The position numbers and the translations under genes are program-made. This document shows, in pieces, positions 33,184-41,188 of a stretch of DNA of 64,000 nt. How positions within the stretch are numbered: position 1 is the stretch's first letter; every line of letters starts with the position of its first letter. The DNA is taken from positions 1 to 64,000 of the IMG/VR virus record IMGVR_UViG_3300030012_001663; one strand, 5' to 3'. The notes beneath the pieces were generated by a model. That model was not told where the DNA came from. It searched no databases and saw nothing but the letters and a program-made list of their open reading frames with translations. The stretch is from a virus.

Positions 33184-33380
33184 TATTTCTTTTTTCCTCT
33201 ATAACCTCCACCGGCTGCTTTATATGCTTTTGCAAGCATTTGAGCTTTACGTGCTGACCACTGACCTGGTCTTCCACCTTTGCTACCCGCTTTGATTCTA
33301 TTAAACAATCTTTTACGCATTGTAGGCTTTGTATAATTACCTGATGCGTTTACTGTACTTTTTTTCTTTTTTGCTGGCAT
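33183..33380 (-). CDS. Small basic protein, 65 aa
   Basis: ATG 33380 gives MPAKKKKSTVNASGNY. The centre reads TKPTMRKRLFNRIKAGSKGG and PGQWSARKAQMLAKAYKAAGGGYR, a pattern common in marine phages and unassigned. Very high Lys/Arg. It overlaps the holin start by 1 nt. Confidence 0.6.
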   Translation of the reverse strand: MPAKKKKSTVNASGNYTKPTMRKRLFNRIKAGSKGGRPGQWSARKAQMLAKAYKAAGGGYRGKKK

Positions 33381-33399
33381 AATTATTCTTTTATAACAT

Positions 33400-33633
33400 T
33401 TACTTGCTATGTCTCTTCTGTACTTTAAAGTTAGCAACTAAGGATGCTCCCTTGTGAGGTACAAACTTTCCAGAGTGCTTCATAAGTCTAAAACCAGATC
33501 CACTTTTCATCCAATGGAATCCTGCTGGAGCTTTTACCCCTTTAGTTCCAGTTGAACCACCTTTTTTATAGTTTACAACGCTTTTAGGCATTGTTCCTTT
33601 TTTCTTTGCTGCTTTTATTTTTTTTGCTGGCAT
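33400..33633 (-). CDS. Small basic protein, 77 aa
   Basis: Lys-rich N terminus, then PAGFHWMKSGSGFRLMKHSGKFVPHKGA in the middle, which looks like a small beta structure. Typical of the phage basic proteins in this block. Function unknown. Confidence 0.6.
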   Translation of the reverse strand: MPAKKIKAAKKKGTMPKSVVNYKKGGSTGTKGVKAPAGFHWMKSGSGFRLMKHSGKFVPHKGASLVANFKVQKRHSK

Positions 33634-33643
33634 ATCTATAATT

Positions 33644-34249
33644 TTATATTGCTTCTGTTCCTAGTGTTCCATCATTAGCTACAGTCAATTTATATACTGT
33701 ACCGTTTGGTGATGATAACCTAACTTCAGTTGCAGGTCCTATTGTAATTTGATGCGTATTGTTTGAAACAGTTACGCCATCTCCCTTTAATGATTTAAAT
33801 TGTAAAGTCTCTCCACTCTTTTGAGCAAACACTCCTGAGCCATCACCAACTGATTGACCCCATAGGTTTTCACCAGTATTAGGCTCACCTAAAGTGTTAA
33901 TCTCTAAGAAGTCTCCGTTCTCAGCTACACTAAGATTCAGAGATAAAGACTTTAACTTTCTCAAATTTACTGTACAGTCTTCTGTCTCAGGATCAATTAC
34001 TGTATCTTTATAGACACCTGCTGTACTAGTAAGGTTTCCTGTTGGTACATTTACAAATGTGCATACATCTGCAGGTACCTTTAAATCAGAAACCTTTATA
34101 AGCTTAACTGACTTATATGGAATAGGAGAAGCAACACCGGTCATATCAGGCTTCTCATGTATACCAATAGGTATAACATCATTAGACTTAGCCTTCTTAA
34201 TCAGCTTACCTCTCTTTAATAAACTTAATACGTCAGTAAGAATATTCAT
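33644..34249 (-). CDS. Tail protein with shared N-terminal module, 201 aa
   Basis: ATG 34249 is preferred (MNILTDVLSLLKRGK) over the in-frame start at 34330, because it places the shared docking module at the very N terminus as in the other three. The body is Ser/Thr/Gly-rich beta structure, ending PNGTVYKLTVANDGTLGTEA, typical of a tail-fibre tip. It has the same length as the gene at 26190, so the two may be alternative tips. Confidence 0.7.
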   Translation of the reverse strand: MNILTDVLSLLKRGKLIKKAKSNDVIPIGIHEKPDMTGVASPIPYKSVKLIKVSDLKVPADVCTFVNVPTGNLTSTAGVYKDTVIDPETEDCTVNLRKLKSLSLNLSVAENGDFLEINTLGEPNTGENLWGQSVGDGSGVFAQKSGETLQFKSLKGDGVTVSNNTHQITIGPATEVRLSSPNGTVYKLTVANDGTLGTEAI

Positions 34250-34250
34250 T

Positions 34251-34502
34251 TTATTTCTTTTTAGATGCTGTCCATCCACCCATTTTATATGCCTGCATTC
34301 TCTTCTTAGAACCACCGTCACCGTAAACATATCTTTTTGTCTCAGATCCGTTTCTCATTTTTTGTTCCATGTTGTCAGCCATATCCATAGATGCACCACC
34401 ATAAGTCATCTTATTTAAAAGAGACTCACCACCGTTTTTCTTATAGCCCATTGCTTTTAGTTTATTAAACAAAGCTTGAGCGCCTTTCTTTTTTTCAGCC
34501 AT
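34251..34502 (-). CDS. Small Lys/Gly/Met-rich basic protein, 83 aa
   Basis: ATG 34502 (MAEKKKGAQALF); the longer in-frame option begins with TTG. Rich in Lys, Met and Gly (GGASMDMADNMEQKMR). No family recognised. It lies 1 nt after the stop of the small gene upstream. Confidence 0.55.
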   Translation of the reverse strand: MAEKKKGAQALFNKLKAMGYKKNGGESLLNKMTYGGASMDMADNMEQKMRNGSETKRYVYGDGGSKKRMQAYKMGGWTASKKK

Positions 34503-34503
34503 T

Positions 34504-34650
34504 TTATTCAATATTTAATGTTAATGTACATACTAATAAAAACAACCTTGCGGTTGTAAATGCATGCTTCTCATCAGGAAGAAAAAACTCCCATCCTAGA
34601 GCACACCTTTCATGAGGCCAATGAAAGGCTATTTCTAAATCCCAATTCAT
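34504..34650 (-). CDS. Small protein of a GF/W-LP-CTLT family, 48 aa
   Basis: Not in most automatic calls because of its size. It begins MNWDLEIAFHWPHERCALGW, then EFFLPDEKHAF and LFLLVCTLTLNIE. It overlaps the next gene upstream by 4 nt (ATGA) and is spaced 1 nt from the downstream gene, as expected of a real gene. The same rhythm (aromatic-FLP/LP block, then hydrophobic C-terminal strand) occurs at 35873 and 42127. Confidence 0.55.
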   Translation of the reverse strand: MNWDLEIAFHWPHERCALGWEFFLPDEKHAFTTARLFLLVCTLTLNIE

Positions 34651-34781
34651 CTTCCTTGACCTCTATATTTCTTTTTGTAGTTCTTACTAAGCTTATTAAC
34701 TGATGTCTTTGTCTTAGCATGAACTCCTGGTCTCTTTTTCTTAGCGGGCTTAACGTAAGCTTTTAGTACTAATCTAGCCAT
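34647..34781 (-). CDS. Small basic protein, 44 aa
   Basis: ARLVLKAYVKPAKKKRPGVH followed by KTKTSVNKLSKNYKKKYRGQ. Nearly half Lys/Arg. It overlaps genes on both sides by a few nucleotides (TGA/ATG at both ends). A virion- or DNA-associated basic protein, as its neighbours; unassigned. Confidence 0.6.
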   Translation of the reverse strand: MARLVLKAYVKPAKKKRPGVHAKTKTSVNKLSKNYKKKYRGQGR

Positions 34782-35029
34782 TACTTTTTCTTTCTTGGTC
34801 TACCTCTACGTTTTTTACCCTTAGCAGCATCTACTACATCACCAGCTTGATCAGCTACTTCTGAGATAGCATCTGCTACATCTTTCATTTCTTCTTTAAC
34901 CCTCTTCACTCTTTGCTTAGTTGCTTTTACAACAGCAGTGGCTCTCTCATCAACTGTAGTCTTTGACCAGACCCAGTCCCATGCACTCTTTACAGAGGAT
35001 TTAATTTGGTTTAATACTTTTTTAAACAT
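34781..35029 (-). CDS. Small basic coiled-coil protein, 82 aa
   Basis: An N-terminal amphipathic part (SSVKSAWDWVWSK), a long helix (KATKQRVKRVKEEMKDVADA) and a terminal GKKRRGRPRKKK tail resembling an AT-hook-like or nuclear-localisation-type basic patch. It may bind DNA. A candidate promoter lies at 35053-35083. Confidence 0.6.
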   Translation of the reverse strand: MFKKVLNQIKSSVKSAWDWVWSKTTVDERATAVVKATKQRVKRVKEEMKDVADAISEVADQAGDVVDAAKGKKRRGRPRKKK

Positions 35030-35052
35030 TTTGTTTTATTTTGGTTATATAC

Positions 35053-35083
35053 TAAATATACAAAAATTCAATCTTTTATCCAA
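35053..35083 (-). promoter_or_regulatory. Minus-strand Bacteroidetes-type promoter
   Basis: On the minus strand: TTG (35083-35081), 20 nt, TATATTTA (35060-35053), about 23 nt before the ATG at 35029. The extended sequence TTTGTATATTTAGTATA closely parallels the element at 38856-38875. Confidence 0.5.
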
Positions 35084-35084
35084 T

Positions 35085-35399
35085 TTATACATTTTTAAGT
35101 CTATCATTCTCTTTTTCTAAGAACTCAACTTTTACAGTTAACTCGCCAACTTCCTTTGTTAAGCTAAGTATCTGTGCTCTCATAAGATCTTTTTCTTCTG
35201 AGCTGTCTTGTAATAATTTTTCAAGTCGTTTGACTCTTTCTCTAAGATCGTCTCTGTACATGTTTTGATCATTAATTTCTCTTTCTTCTGCCCTTGCTTT
35301 GTTGCTGATGTATCTTTCGTAAAATCTCCAAGCGCCAGCTGAAAACAAAACACCTATGAGTGTTACTACTACTGTCGTAATATTATCTAAGTTCTGCAT
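35085..35399 (-). CDS. Membrane-anchored coiled-coil protein (spanin/lysis-like)
   Basis: 104 aa. One N-terminal TM helix (residues ~7-25) then a long charged coiled coil (RERVKRLEKLLQDSSEEK ... VEFLEKENDRL). This is the shape of phage spanin or lysis-accessory proteins with an exposed coil. It overlaps the next gene by 17 nt. Function inferred from topology only. Confidence 0.5.
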   Translation of the reverse strand: MQNLDNITTVVVTLIGVLFSAGAWRFYERYISNKARAEEREINDQNMYRDDLRERVKRLEKLLQDSSEEKDLMRAQILSLTKEVGELTVKVEFLEKENDRLKNV

Positions 35400-35763
35400 T
35401 GTTCTTCTTTCTATAGTAATGTTTAGTAATCTGATATAATATTATACCTGACATCATTATAGTAGTTAACCATATCCAGGCAAAAGGATTAATCATAACA
35501 CCTGAAAGACACAAGTAGATGTTTACAAAAACTGAAAATATGAAGGAGCCATAAGCTAAAGATTTTCTAACTCTTAAGTTATGAATGCATGTGGATTTGA
35601 TAAGGGCAAGTCCTAGAAGAATACTAGGTACAACTAAATAAAGTTTAAACCCTAAAGATAAAGTAGAAATCATTGGGAATAGGATAGCCCAAATAAACCC
35701 CAAAATAAGTTCAAGGGGTTCAGAATCATAATAGGTAAAAATATTTACTACTTTTTTAATCAT
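35383..35763 (-). CDS. Multi-pass membrane protein, 126 aa
   Basis: Four hydrophobic segments: around LILGFIWAILFPMIS, LYLVVPSILLGLALI, SFIFSVFVNIYLCLS and FAWIWLTTIMMSGIIL. No recognisable family. It is the first gene of the minus virion block, beside the holin and coiled-coil genes, so it may belong to a lysis or superinfection-exclusion set. Confidence 0.55.
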   Translation of the reverse strand: MIKKVVNIFTYYDSEPLELILGFIWAILFPMISTLSLGFKLYLVVPSILLGLALIKSTCIHNLRVRKSLAYGSFIFSVFVNIYLCLSGVMINPFAWIWLTTIMMSGIILYQITKHYYRKKNNAELR

Positions 35764-35816
35764 TACAGAAATATAAACACTATATTTGTGACTAGGTGTT
35801 ATGCTTAGTCCTATAA

Positions 35817-35830
35817 ATAATATACAAATT
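35817..35830 (-). promoter_or_regulatory. 14-nt element shared with the envelope-module promoter
   Basis: The minus-strand reading AATTTGTATATTAT is identical to plus-strand 38856-38869. Here it lies 54 nt upstream of the first minus-strand virion gene (start at 35763). The other copy is in the promoter at 38840. A clear TTG at the expected upstream distance is absent here, so the promoter assignment is less certain. Confidence 0.4.
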
Positions 35831-35872
35831 TATTTGGATATTATAAACTTAAACACTTTAAATTTTATATAT

Positions 35873-36064
35873 ATGAATGCAATAGAACAAGATGAAAGTG
35901 GATTTGGATTCCACTTTAATTTATTACCCCCAGAGAGTTTATTAGGTTTTAAAACCATCAACTGTGAAGTACGTTGTAAAGATGAAGAATGGAGATCACT
36001 AAAAGGTCTTGAAGTAGGATTTTTGTTTTTCACTTTAACTTTTAAATATATTCCCTGGAAATAA
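35873..36064 (+). CDS. Small protein of the GF/W-LP-CTLT family, 63 aa
   Basis: ATG 35873 is preferred over an upstream in-frame ATG at 35801 because a TATATTTG box (35781-35788) and long AT stretch lie between. The core GFGFHFNLLPPESLLGF and a C-terminal FFTLTFKYIPWK resemble the small proteins at 34504 (minus) and 42127 (minus). Located between two divergent blocks, with its own terminator at 36111. Confidence 0.5.
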   Translation: MNAIEQDESGFGFHFNLLPPESLLGFKTINCEVRCKDEEWRSLKGLEVGFLFFTLTFKYIPWK

Positions 36065-36110
36065 TTTGTAAGGCACATCAATTTTTCTTAAATTGAATAT
36101 AGTGAATAAC

Positions 36111-36140
36111 AAGCAGTATGACCCTAGGGCTGTACTGCTT
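36111..36140 (+). terminator. Hairpin terminator before nrdB
   Basis: AAGCAGTA (36111-36118) pairs with TACTGCTT (36133-36140), with an inner CCC/GGG stem, followed by TCTTGTCTT. The T-tract is weak, so partial read-through into nrdB is possible. Confidence 0.55.
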
Positions 36141-36170
36141 TCTTGTCTTAACTCATAAATACTTAATAGA

Positions 36171-37151
36171 ATGAATAAAAATATCTTTGAACCACGCACT
36201 AATATCCTGCCTTATGAATACCCACAACTACTAGAGTATAAAGACGCCATAAGGCATTCTTATTGGATAGATACAGAATACAATTTTACTGAAGACATTA
36301 GTGACTTTATGACTAGAGTCAACTCAATGGAAAGAGAAGCAATTAAAAGGACTATGCTTGCTATTGCACAGATAGAAGTTAATGTCAAAACTTTTTGGGG
36401 TGACTTGTATAAACGTATGCCTATCACAGAAATTGGTGATGTTGGATTTACTTTTGCTGAATCAGAGGTAAGACACAAAGATGCTTATGCTAGACTTCTC
36501 AGAATACTTGGATTAGAAGAAGAGTTTAAGAACGTTATAAAAGAGCCTGCTATTGAAGGTAGGCTTAAGTACTTAAAGAAGTACTTAGATGGTACAAGAT
36601 CTAGAGATAATAAAATGTATACTAAATCTGTTTTATTATTCTCTCTATTTATAGAACATGTTAGTTTATTTAGCCAGTTTCTTATCATGATGTCTTTTAA
36701 CAAAGAGAAAAATATATTTAAAGGTATTTCTAATGTTGTTGAAGCTACATCTAAAGAAGAAGATATACATGGTAACTTTGGTGCTGAATTAATTAATATT
36801 ATTAAAAGTGAAAACCCTGAGTGGTTTGATGCAGAGTTTGAAGAACTAATATACTCTGCATGTAGAAAAGCATACAAAGCAGAATGTGGTATTGTTGATT
36901 GGATCTTTGAACAAGGTGAGTTAAACTTCTTACCTAAGAATACTATATTCAATTTCATAAAGAATAGATTTAATAATTCACTTAAAAAAATAGGTATGAA
37001 CCCAATCTTTGATGTGGATGATGCTATACTTATGGATACTATGTGGTTTGAGGTTGAGATTACTTCTACCAAAGAAGGAGACTTCTTCTATAAAAAGTCT
37101 ATAGATTATAATAAAAAGAGTAAGAGCATCACTGTTGATGACTTATTTTAA
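36171..37151 (+). CDS. nrdB: Ribonucleotide reductase class I small subunit
   Basis: 326 aa. Di-iron ligands: E69, E99, H102, E161, E196 and H199. The radical Tyr is Y106, seven residues after E99 as in the E. coli enzyme. The C-terminal tail (ITVDDLF) is the type of acidic peptide that docks into the R1 subunit. It generates the radical that NrdA uses to make deoxyribonucleotides. It is followed 12 nt later by nrdA, an operon-like pair. Confidence 0.9.
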   Translation: MNKNIFEPRTNILPYEYPQLLEYKDAIRHSYWIDTEYNFTEDISDFMTRVNSMEREAIKRTMLAIAQIEVNVKTFWGDLYKRMPITEIGDVGFTFAESEVRHKDAYARLLRILGLEEEFKNVIKEPAIEGRLKYLKKYLDGTRSRDNKMYTKSVLLFSLFIEHVSLFSQFLIMMSFNKEKNIFKGISNVVEATSKEEDIHGNFGAELINIIKSENPEWFDAEFEELIYSACRKAYKAECGIVDWIFEQGELNFLPKNTIFNFIKNRFNNSLKKIGMNPIFDVDDAILMDTMWFEVEITSTKEGDFFYKKSIDYNKKSKSITVDDLF

Positions 37152-37162
37152 AACCAAAATAA

Positions 37163-38788
37163 ATGGAGTACACTAAATACTATTGGCTGAATGAAGACAG
37201 CCGTAAATTTTTATCAAGAGGATATATATCAGAGGAACCAGAACAAAGAATAAAAGACATAGCAAATACTGCAGAAAAGTATTTGAATATGCCAGGCTTT
37301 GCACAGAAGTTTGAAAACTATATGTCAAAAGGTTTCTATAGTTTATCTACACCAGTATGGATAAACTTTGGTAAGCAAAAAGGTTTACCTATTAGTTGCT
37401 ACGGATCAAACATAGATGATAATCTAGATAGCATACTAAATGCTGGACGTGAAATAGGCATGATGTCTAAGTATGGTGGTGGTACTAGTTGTTACTTAGG
37501 TAATATTAGACCAAGAGGATCTGAAATTAGTACAGGAGGCCATGCTGATGGTCCTGTACACTATGCTAGAATATATGATACAGTTGTTGATGTGTGTAAA
37601 CAATCTGAAGCAAGGCGTGGGGCGTGTGCTGCATACTTACCTTTAGAGCACCCAGACATCATGGAGTTCTTAGATATTGGTACTGAGGGAAACCCTATAC
37701 AAAACTTACAGTATGGTGTTACTGTGACCAATAACTGGATGGAGCAGATGCGGGCTGGAGATAAAGACAAACGTAAAGTGTGGGCTAAAGTCATTCAAAG
37801 AAGAAGTGAATTTGGTTTTCCTTACATAATGTTTAAGGACAACTCTAATGATAACTCTCCTTATAAAGAGATTGGTATGGAGATCACCGCATCTAATTTA
37901 TGTTCTGAGATACAACTACCAACAGACACCTATAACTCTTTTGTTTGTTGTCTTGGTTCTATTAACCTATTACACTGGGATGAGATCCTAAAGACTGATG
38001 CAATAGAAACATATGTGTTCTTCCTTAATGCTGTTATGGATGAGTTTATCAAAAAGGCTGAAGTAAAAGCTGGACTAAAAAGAGCATATAACTTTGCTAA
38101 ACAACACAGAGCTATAGGTTTAGGTGTTCTTGGATACCATAGTTTATTCCAATCAAAGCTTATTGAGTTTGAGTCACTTGCAGCTAAACAACTCAATAAT
38201 CATATATTTAAGCATTTAAAAGAAGTATCTGATAATGCATCTAGATGGTTGTATGAACACAGAGGCTACAGGTCCTTGCGTGAAGGTTTTGCAAATACAA
38301 CACTAATGGCTATTGCGCCTACTAAATCTAGTTCATTTATACACGGTGCAGTATCTATGGGTATTGAACCAATCAAGTCCAACTACTTTATTAAAGATCT
38401 TGCTAAATCAAAAACTGTTTATAAAAATCCTTTCTTAGAGTGTGAATTAGAAAAGTATGGATTAAATAATAAAAAGACTTGGGATAGTATACTTAAGAAA
38501 GATGGGTCTGTTCAACACTTAGACTTTCCTACTAAGGCTGTATTTAAGTCATTTGTAGAGATAACACCAAAAGAGTTAGTTCTTCAAGCGGCACAAAGAC
38601 AAAAGTATATTGATCAATCACAGTCACTAAACTTAATGATACACCCTTCTGTTCCAGCAAAAGATATAAACGCTTTGTATATATATGCATATGAAGAAGG
38701 TGTAAAAACATTATACTATCAGTTTAGTCAAAACTCAGCTCAAGCATTCTCCAGAAATATCTTAGAGTGTGCAAGTTGTGAAGGCTAA
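37163..38788 (+). CDS. nrdA: Ribonucleotide reductase class I large subunit
   Basis: 541 aa. C79 (LPISCYGS) and the C in FVCCLGS form the active-site disulfide pair; C247 in ASNLCSE is the thiyl-radical Cys with N245 and E249. The LYYQF di-Tyr radical pathway is near residue 519. The redox Cys pair (CASC) ends the protein. The N-terminal ATP-cone is missing, so activity is not subject to that dATP inhibition; this favours a large dNTP supply during infection. The terminator follows at 38810. Confidence 0.9.
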   Translation: MEYTKYYWLNEDSRKFLSRGYISEEPEQRIKDIANTAEKYLNMPGFAQKFENYMSKGFYSLSTPVWINFGKQKGLPISCYGSNIDDNLDSILNAGREIGMMSKYGGGTSCYLGNIRPRGSEISTGGHADGPVHYARIYDTVVDVCKQSEARRGACAAYLPLEHPDIMEFLDIGTEGNPIQNLQYGVTVTNNWMEQMRAGDKDKRKVWAKVIQRRSEFGFPYIMFKDNSNDNSPYKEIGMEITASNLCSEIQLPTDTYNSFVCCLGSINLLHWDEILKTDAIETYVFFLNAVMDEFIKKAEVKAGLKRAYNFAKQHRAIGLGVLGYHSLFQSKLIEFESLAAKQLNNHIFKHLKEVSDNASRWLYEHRGYRSLREGFANTTLMAIAPTKSSSFIHGAVSMGIEPIKSNYFIKDLAKSKTVYKNPFLECELEKYGLNNKKTWDSILKKDGSVQHLDFPTKAVFKSFVEITPKELVLQAAQRQKYIDQSQSLNLMIHPSVPAKDINALYIYAYEEGVKTLYYQFSQNSAQAFSRNILECASCEG

Positions 38789-38809
38789 TAAAATTAATAC
38801 TTGACAGAT

Positions 38810-38841
38810 AAGAACCGGTTAGAAATGGCCGGTTCTTTTTT
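38810..38841 (+). terminator. Intrinsic terminator after nrdA
   Basis: AAGAACCGG (38810-38818) pairs with CCGGTTCTT (38829-38837) around TTAGAAATGG, running into a T-run at 38836-38841. The T-tract overlaps the TTG of the next promoter. Confidence 0.85.
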
Positions 38842-38869
38842 GTTTACACATATTTAATTTGTATATTAT
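38840..38869 (+). promoter_or_regulatory. Promoter for the envelope module
   Basis: TTG (38840-38842), 19-nt spacer, TATATTAT (38862-38869); the expected TSS is ~35 nt before the ATG at 38912. The TTTGTATATTATAGTATA context recurs near 35053 (minus) and partly at 35817 (minus). Confidence 0.5.
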
Positions 38870-38911
38870 AGTATAAACCAACTCAAGATTATTAACATAA
38901 AAATAGTAATT

Positions 38912-39286
38912 ATGAGTTTTCTTAAAGATAAAGAACTAAGAGGATACCTTGGTGCAGCCACTGTATTCTTATTAGTAATGGGTCTTCTACTCTTCTTAGC
39001 ATTTTTTGAAATACCTGATACAAACAATGATATATTCAAAGTTATTGTAGGTATGCTTGTTGGCTCACTATCTGTTGTTATCTATACTTTTATAGGTAAA
39101 AACCCAGAAGAAGTTGAGTCACTTAAAGCTAAGAATGAAGCATTAGAAGATAAAGTCAGTCAGATGGTGATAGAAAAAGATAAATTAGAGCTTTTACTCA
39201 GAGACCTACAAACAGAGGTTATTGATAAGCTATCTCTTACAGGAGAGCATTTTGCCTTTTCATCACTTGAAGAAGATGAAGAATAG
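38912..39286 (+). CDS. Two-TM coiled-coil membrane protein
   Basis: 124 aa. Two hydrophobic segments (residues ~13-32 and ~43-62) then a charged coiled coil (residues ~67-105) and an acidic C terminus. The topology resembles holin/spanin-like or lysis-accessory proteins; a function is not assigned. It is the first gene after the promoter at 38840 and overlaps the next by 11 nt. Confidence 0.5.
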   Translation: MSFLKDKELRGYLGAATVFLLVMGLLLFLAFFEIPDTNNDIFKVIVGMLVGSLSVVIYTFIGKNPEEVESLKAKNEALEDKVSQMVIEKDKLELLLRDLQTEVIDKLSLTGEHFAFSSLEEDEE

Positions 39287-39668
39287 AATAAAACTTTTTA
39301 CACTTGTATTTGTATTATGCAATATTATGCATGCACAGCAAATACCTGAAGATAAAAAATTACACTTTGCTGCTGGTAGTATTATAGGTGCAGCAGGTTA
39401 TGTCTGGTCTTATCAAAAACATCAAGATAAAACTAGAGCAATGATAACAGGAATATGTTTAGCATTTGCAGCAGGTGTAACAAAAGAAATGTATGACGGA
39501 CAGATAAAAGGTGGGTACGTAGAACTAGGTGATATAGCCGCAACAACATTAGGAGGAATAACATGGAGTGTTACAATACCACTGTTTCAAGAAAAAAGAA
39601 AATATTATAAATTTAAACCTGATAGGAAAAAAAGAAAGCCCAAATCTAAAAGAAAGTGTGGCAGATAA
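39276..39668 (+). CDS. Exported YfiM/DUF2279-like protein
   Basis: 130 aa from ATG 39276 (MKNRIKLFTLVFVLCN, signal peptide ending near HAQ). The body contains EDKKLHFAAGSIIGAAGYV and KEMYDGQIKGGYVELGDIA, matching the YfiM/DUF2279 family of small periplasmic or inner-membrane-associated proteins; the C-terminal ~30 residues are very basic. Family function unknown. Confidence 0.6.
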   Translation: MKNRIKLFTLVFVLCNIMHAQQIPEDKKLHFAAGSIIGAAGYVWSYQKHQDKTRAMITGICLAFAAGVTKEMYDGQIKGGYVELGDIAATTLGGITWSVTIPLFQEKRKYYKFKPDRKKRKPKSKRKCGR

Positions 39669-39684
39669 AATTAAATTAAATAAC

Positions 39685-40905
39685 ATGAAACAACTACTTA
39701 CAATTATACTAGCATTATTCTTTGTTACAGATTCTAATGCTCAATTCTTTAAAGAGTTATATAAAGACTTTTTAAAGTATGGAACCGTCTATGCTGCTGG
39801 TGATTATAGATCAGCATATGAGACATCAGATAAAAAATATTTAATTAGAACACCAGACGGTGCTGGTATATATGATGTACCTGAAGTAGTAGATGTAACG
39901 GAATACTTCCCTGCAGACTACAGATATGGTTTTGGTATCCGTAAACTTGCACGTTTTGACTATGAAAGAAAGCCAGGAAACTTTTGGACTGGAGATCAAA
40001 ATAGAGAGAGACAAAACGGATTGCTTGCACCTACCTCTGCTATAAAAGGATTTGAATATCTATTCCACTGGGAGAAAGAGAGACGCAGAGGAGAAGAATG
40101 GGACAATGAAAGATTCTTCATTAGACATACAGGTAAATATCATATTGTAAAGCTTGAGCAAAGATACCAAGGTGCATATGATTTTAACTATCAGTCTGCT
40201 GATGTAAGAGCTAGAATACCTATTGGTAAAAAGTTTGCTTTATCTTTAGGTGCTGCATATAGAACACATGAAAGAGTATATGGTGTAAACCCTTATGAGA
40301 TCTGGGTTAGCGCTTTAAATGATGATGGTTCACAAGCTAACTACTGGTATGAGCTTGCCTATGAGTATGGTTATCAGGATGCTTTCTATGCTACTACTAT
40401 TGTAAATCCACAAACCGGAGAAGAAGAAGAAATATTTGGATACTTCTGGTGGGATCCTCAAGGAAATAGAATTGCATCATCTGATTTACAATTCAGAGAT
40501 GGTCCATATAAAAGATTAATATCAAAATATAATAGAGATATATTAGGAGAAACTTCACAGTTTGGTTTGGTTAGTCCTGTAGTGGGATTTGACTTTTATC
40601 ATTATGATAGCAAGTTTTGGATTCACTTATATGGTACAGCATACTTACCTTATCACAAGTATGTCAAAGGAGATAAAGATGACTATGGTAGAGTACCTTT
40701 ATCTTATCTATTCAGAAACAGTTGGGATCAGTATGGTCTAGCTGATGCAGCAAAAGGAGAGCAATGGTGGGATTATCAAGGTGGTGCTAATATTGGAATC
40801 AAAATTGGTAAGTCAATAGGAATCTTTGCTGACGCAGAATATACTAGAATGTGGGATTCAGAGTTTTTTATAACATCATTTGGAATAAATTATACATTTA
40901 GATAA
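39685..40905 (+). CDS. Exported outer-membrane-barrel-like protein
   Basis: 406 aa from ATG 39685, chosen for the clean signal peptide MKQLLTIILALFFVTDSNAQ. The mature part alternates polar/aromatic strands, rich in Tyr, Trp and Asp, with acidic loops and a final SFGINYTFR, whose penultimate Phe fits an outer-membrane beta-barrel end. The product would go to the host envelope during infection. Possible roles are receptor masking, superinfection exclusion or permeability; none can be chosen from sequence. Confidence 0.6.
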   Translation: MKQLLTIILALFFVTDSNAQFFKELYKDFLKYGTVYAAGDYRSAYETSDKKYLIRTPDGAGIYDVPEVVDVTEYFPADYRYGFGIRKLARFDYERKPGNFWTGDQNRERQNGLLAPTSAIKGFEYLFHWEKERRRGEEWDNERFFIRHTGKYHIVKLEQRYQGAYDFNYQSADVRARIPIGKKFALSLGAAYRTHERVYGVNPYEIWVSALNDDGSQANYWYELAYEYGYQDAFYATTIVNPQTGEEEEIFGYFWWDPQGNRIASSDLQFRDGPYKRLISKYNRDILGETSQFGLVSPVVGFDFYHYDSKFWIHLYGTAYLPYHKYVKGDKDDYGRVPLSYLFRNSWDQYGLADAAKGEQWWDYQGGANIGIKIGKSIGIFADAEYTRMWDSEFFITSFGINYTFR

Positions 40906-41186
40906 TGGCAAAGCAATTAGGAGAAGATACTAAGGTTACACTTGATCTTAAAACATTAGGAATGATTGGTGCTGGGATAGCGTCACTAGTGGGTATGTGG
41001 TTTGCTCTGCAATCAGATATTCAAGAAGCTAAAGAACTACCAGCTCCTGTTATTGATAGAATTGAATATGACCTTAAAGATGAGTTAGTGCGTCAAACTA
41101 TAATGGACACACAAGATGACGTTGATGATATCAAAGATAAACTAGATAAGATAGATCAACGTTTGTATGAACTACAACAAAGGTAG
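40905..41186 (+). CDS. Membrane-anchored coiled-coil protein, 93 aa
   Basis: One N-terminal TM helix (LKTLGMIGAGIASLVGMWF, residues ~16-34), then an acidic linker and a C-terminal coiled coil (DTQDDVDDIKDKLDKIDQRL). The ATG overlaps the upstream stop (ATAATGG). The shape suits a spanin-type or tail-associated protein; function inferred. Confidence 0.5.
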   Translation: MAKQLGEDTKVTLDLKTLGMIGAGIASLVGMWFALQSDIQEAKELPAPVIDRIEYDLKDELVRQTIMDTQDDVDDIKDKLDKIDQRLYELQQR

Positions 41187-41188
41187 AT

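Noticed and set aside
36485-37072. 195-codon open frame on the minus strand inside nrdB
   Set aside because: It is the mirror of a well-supported gene, with low-complexity Ser/Leu/Ile composition and no motif.
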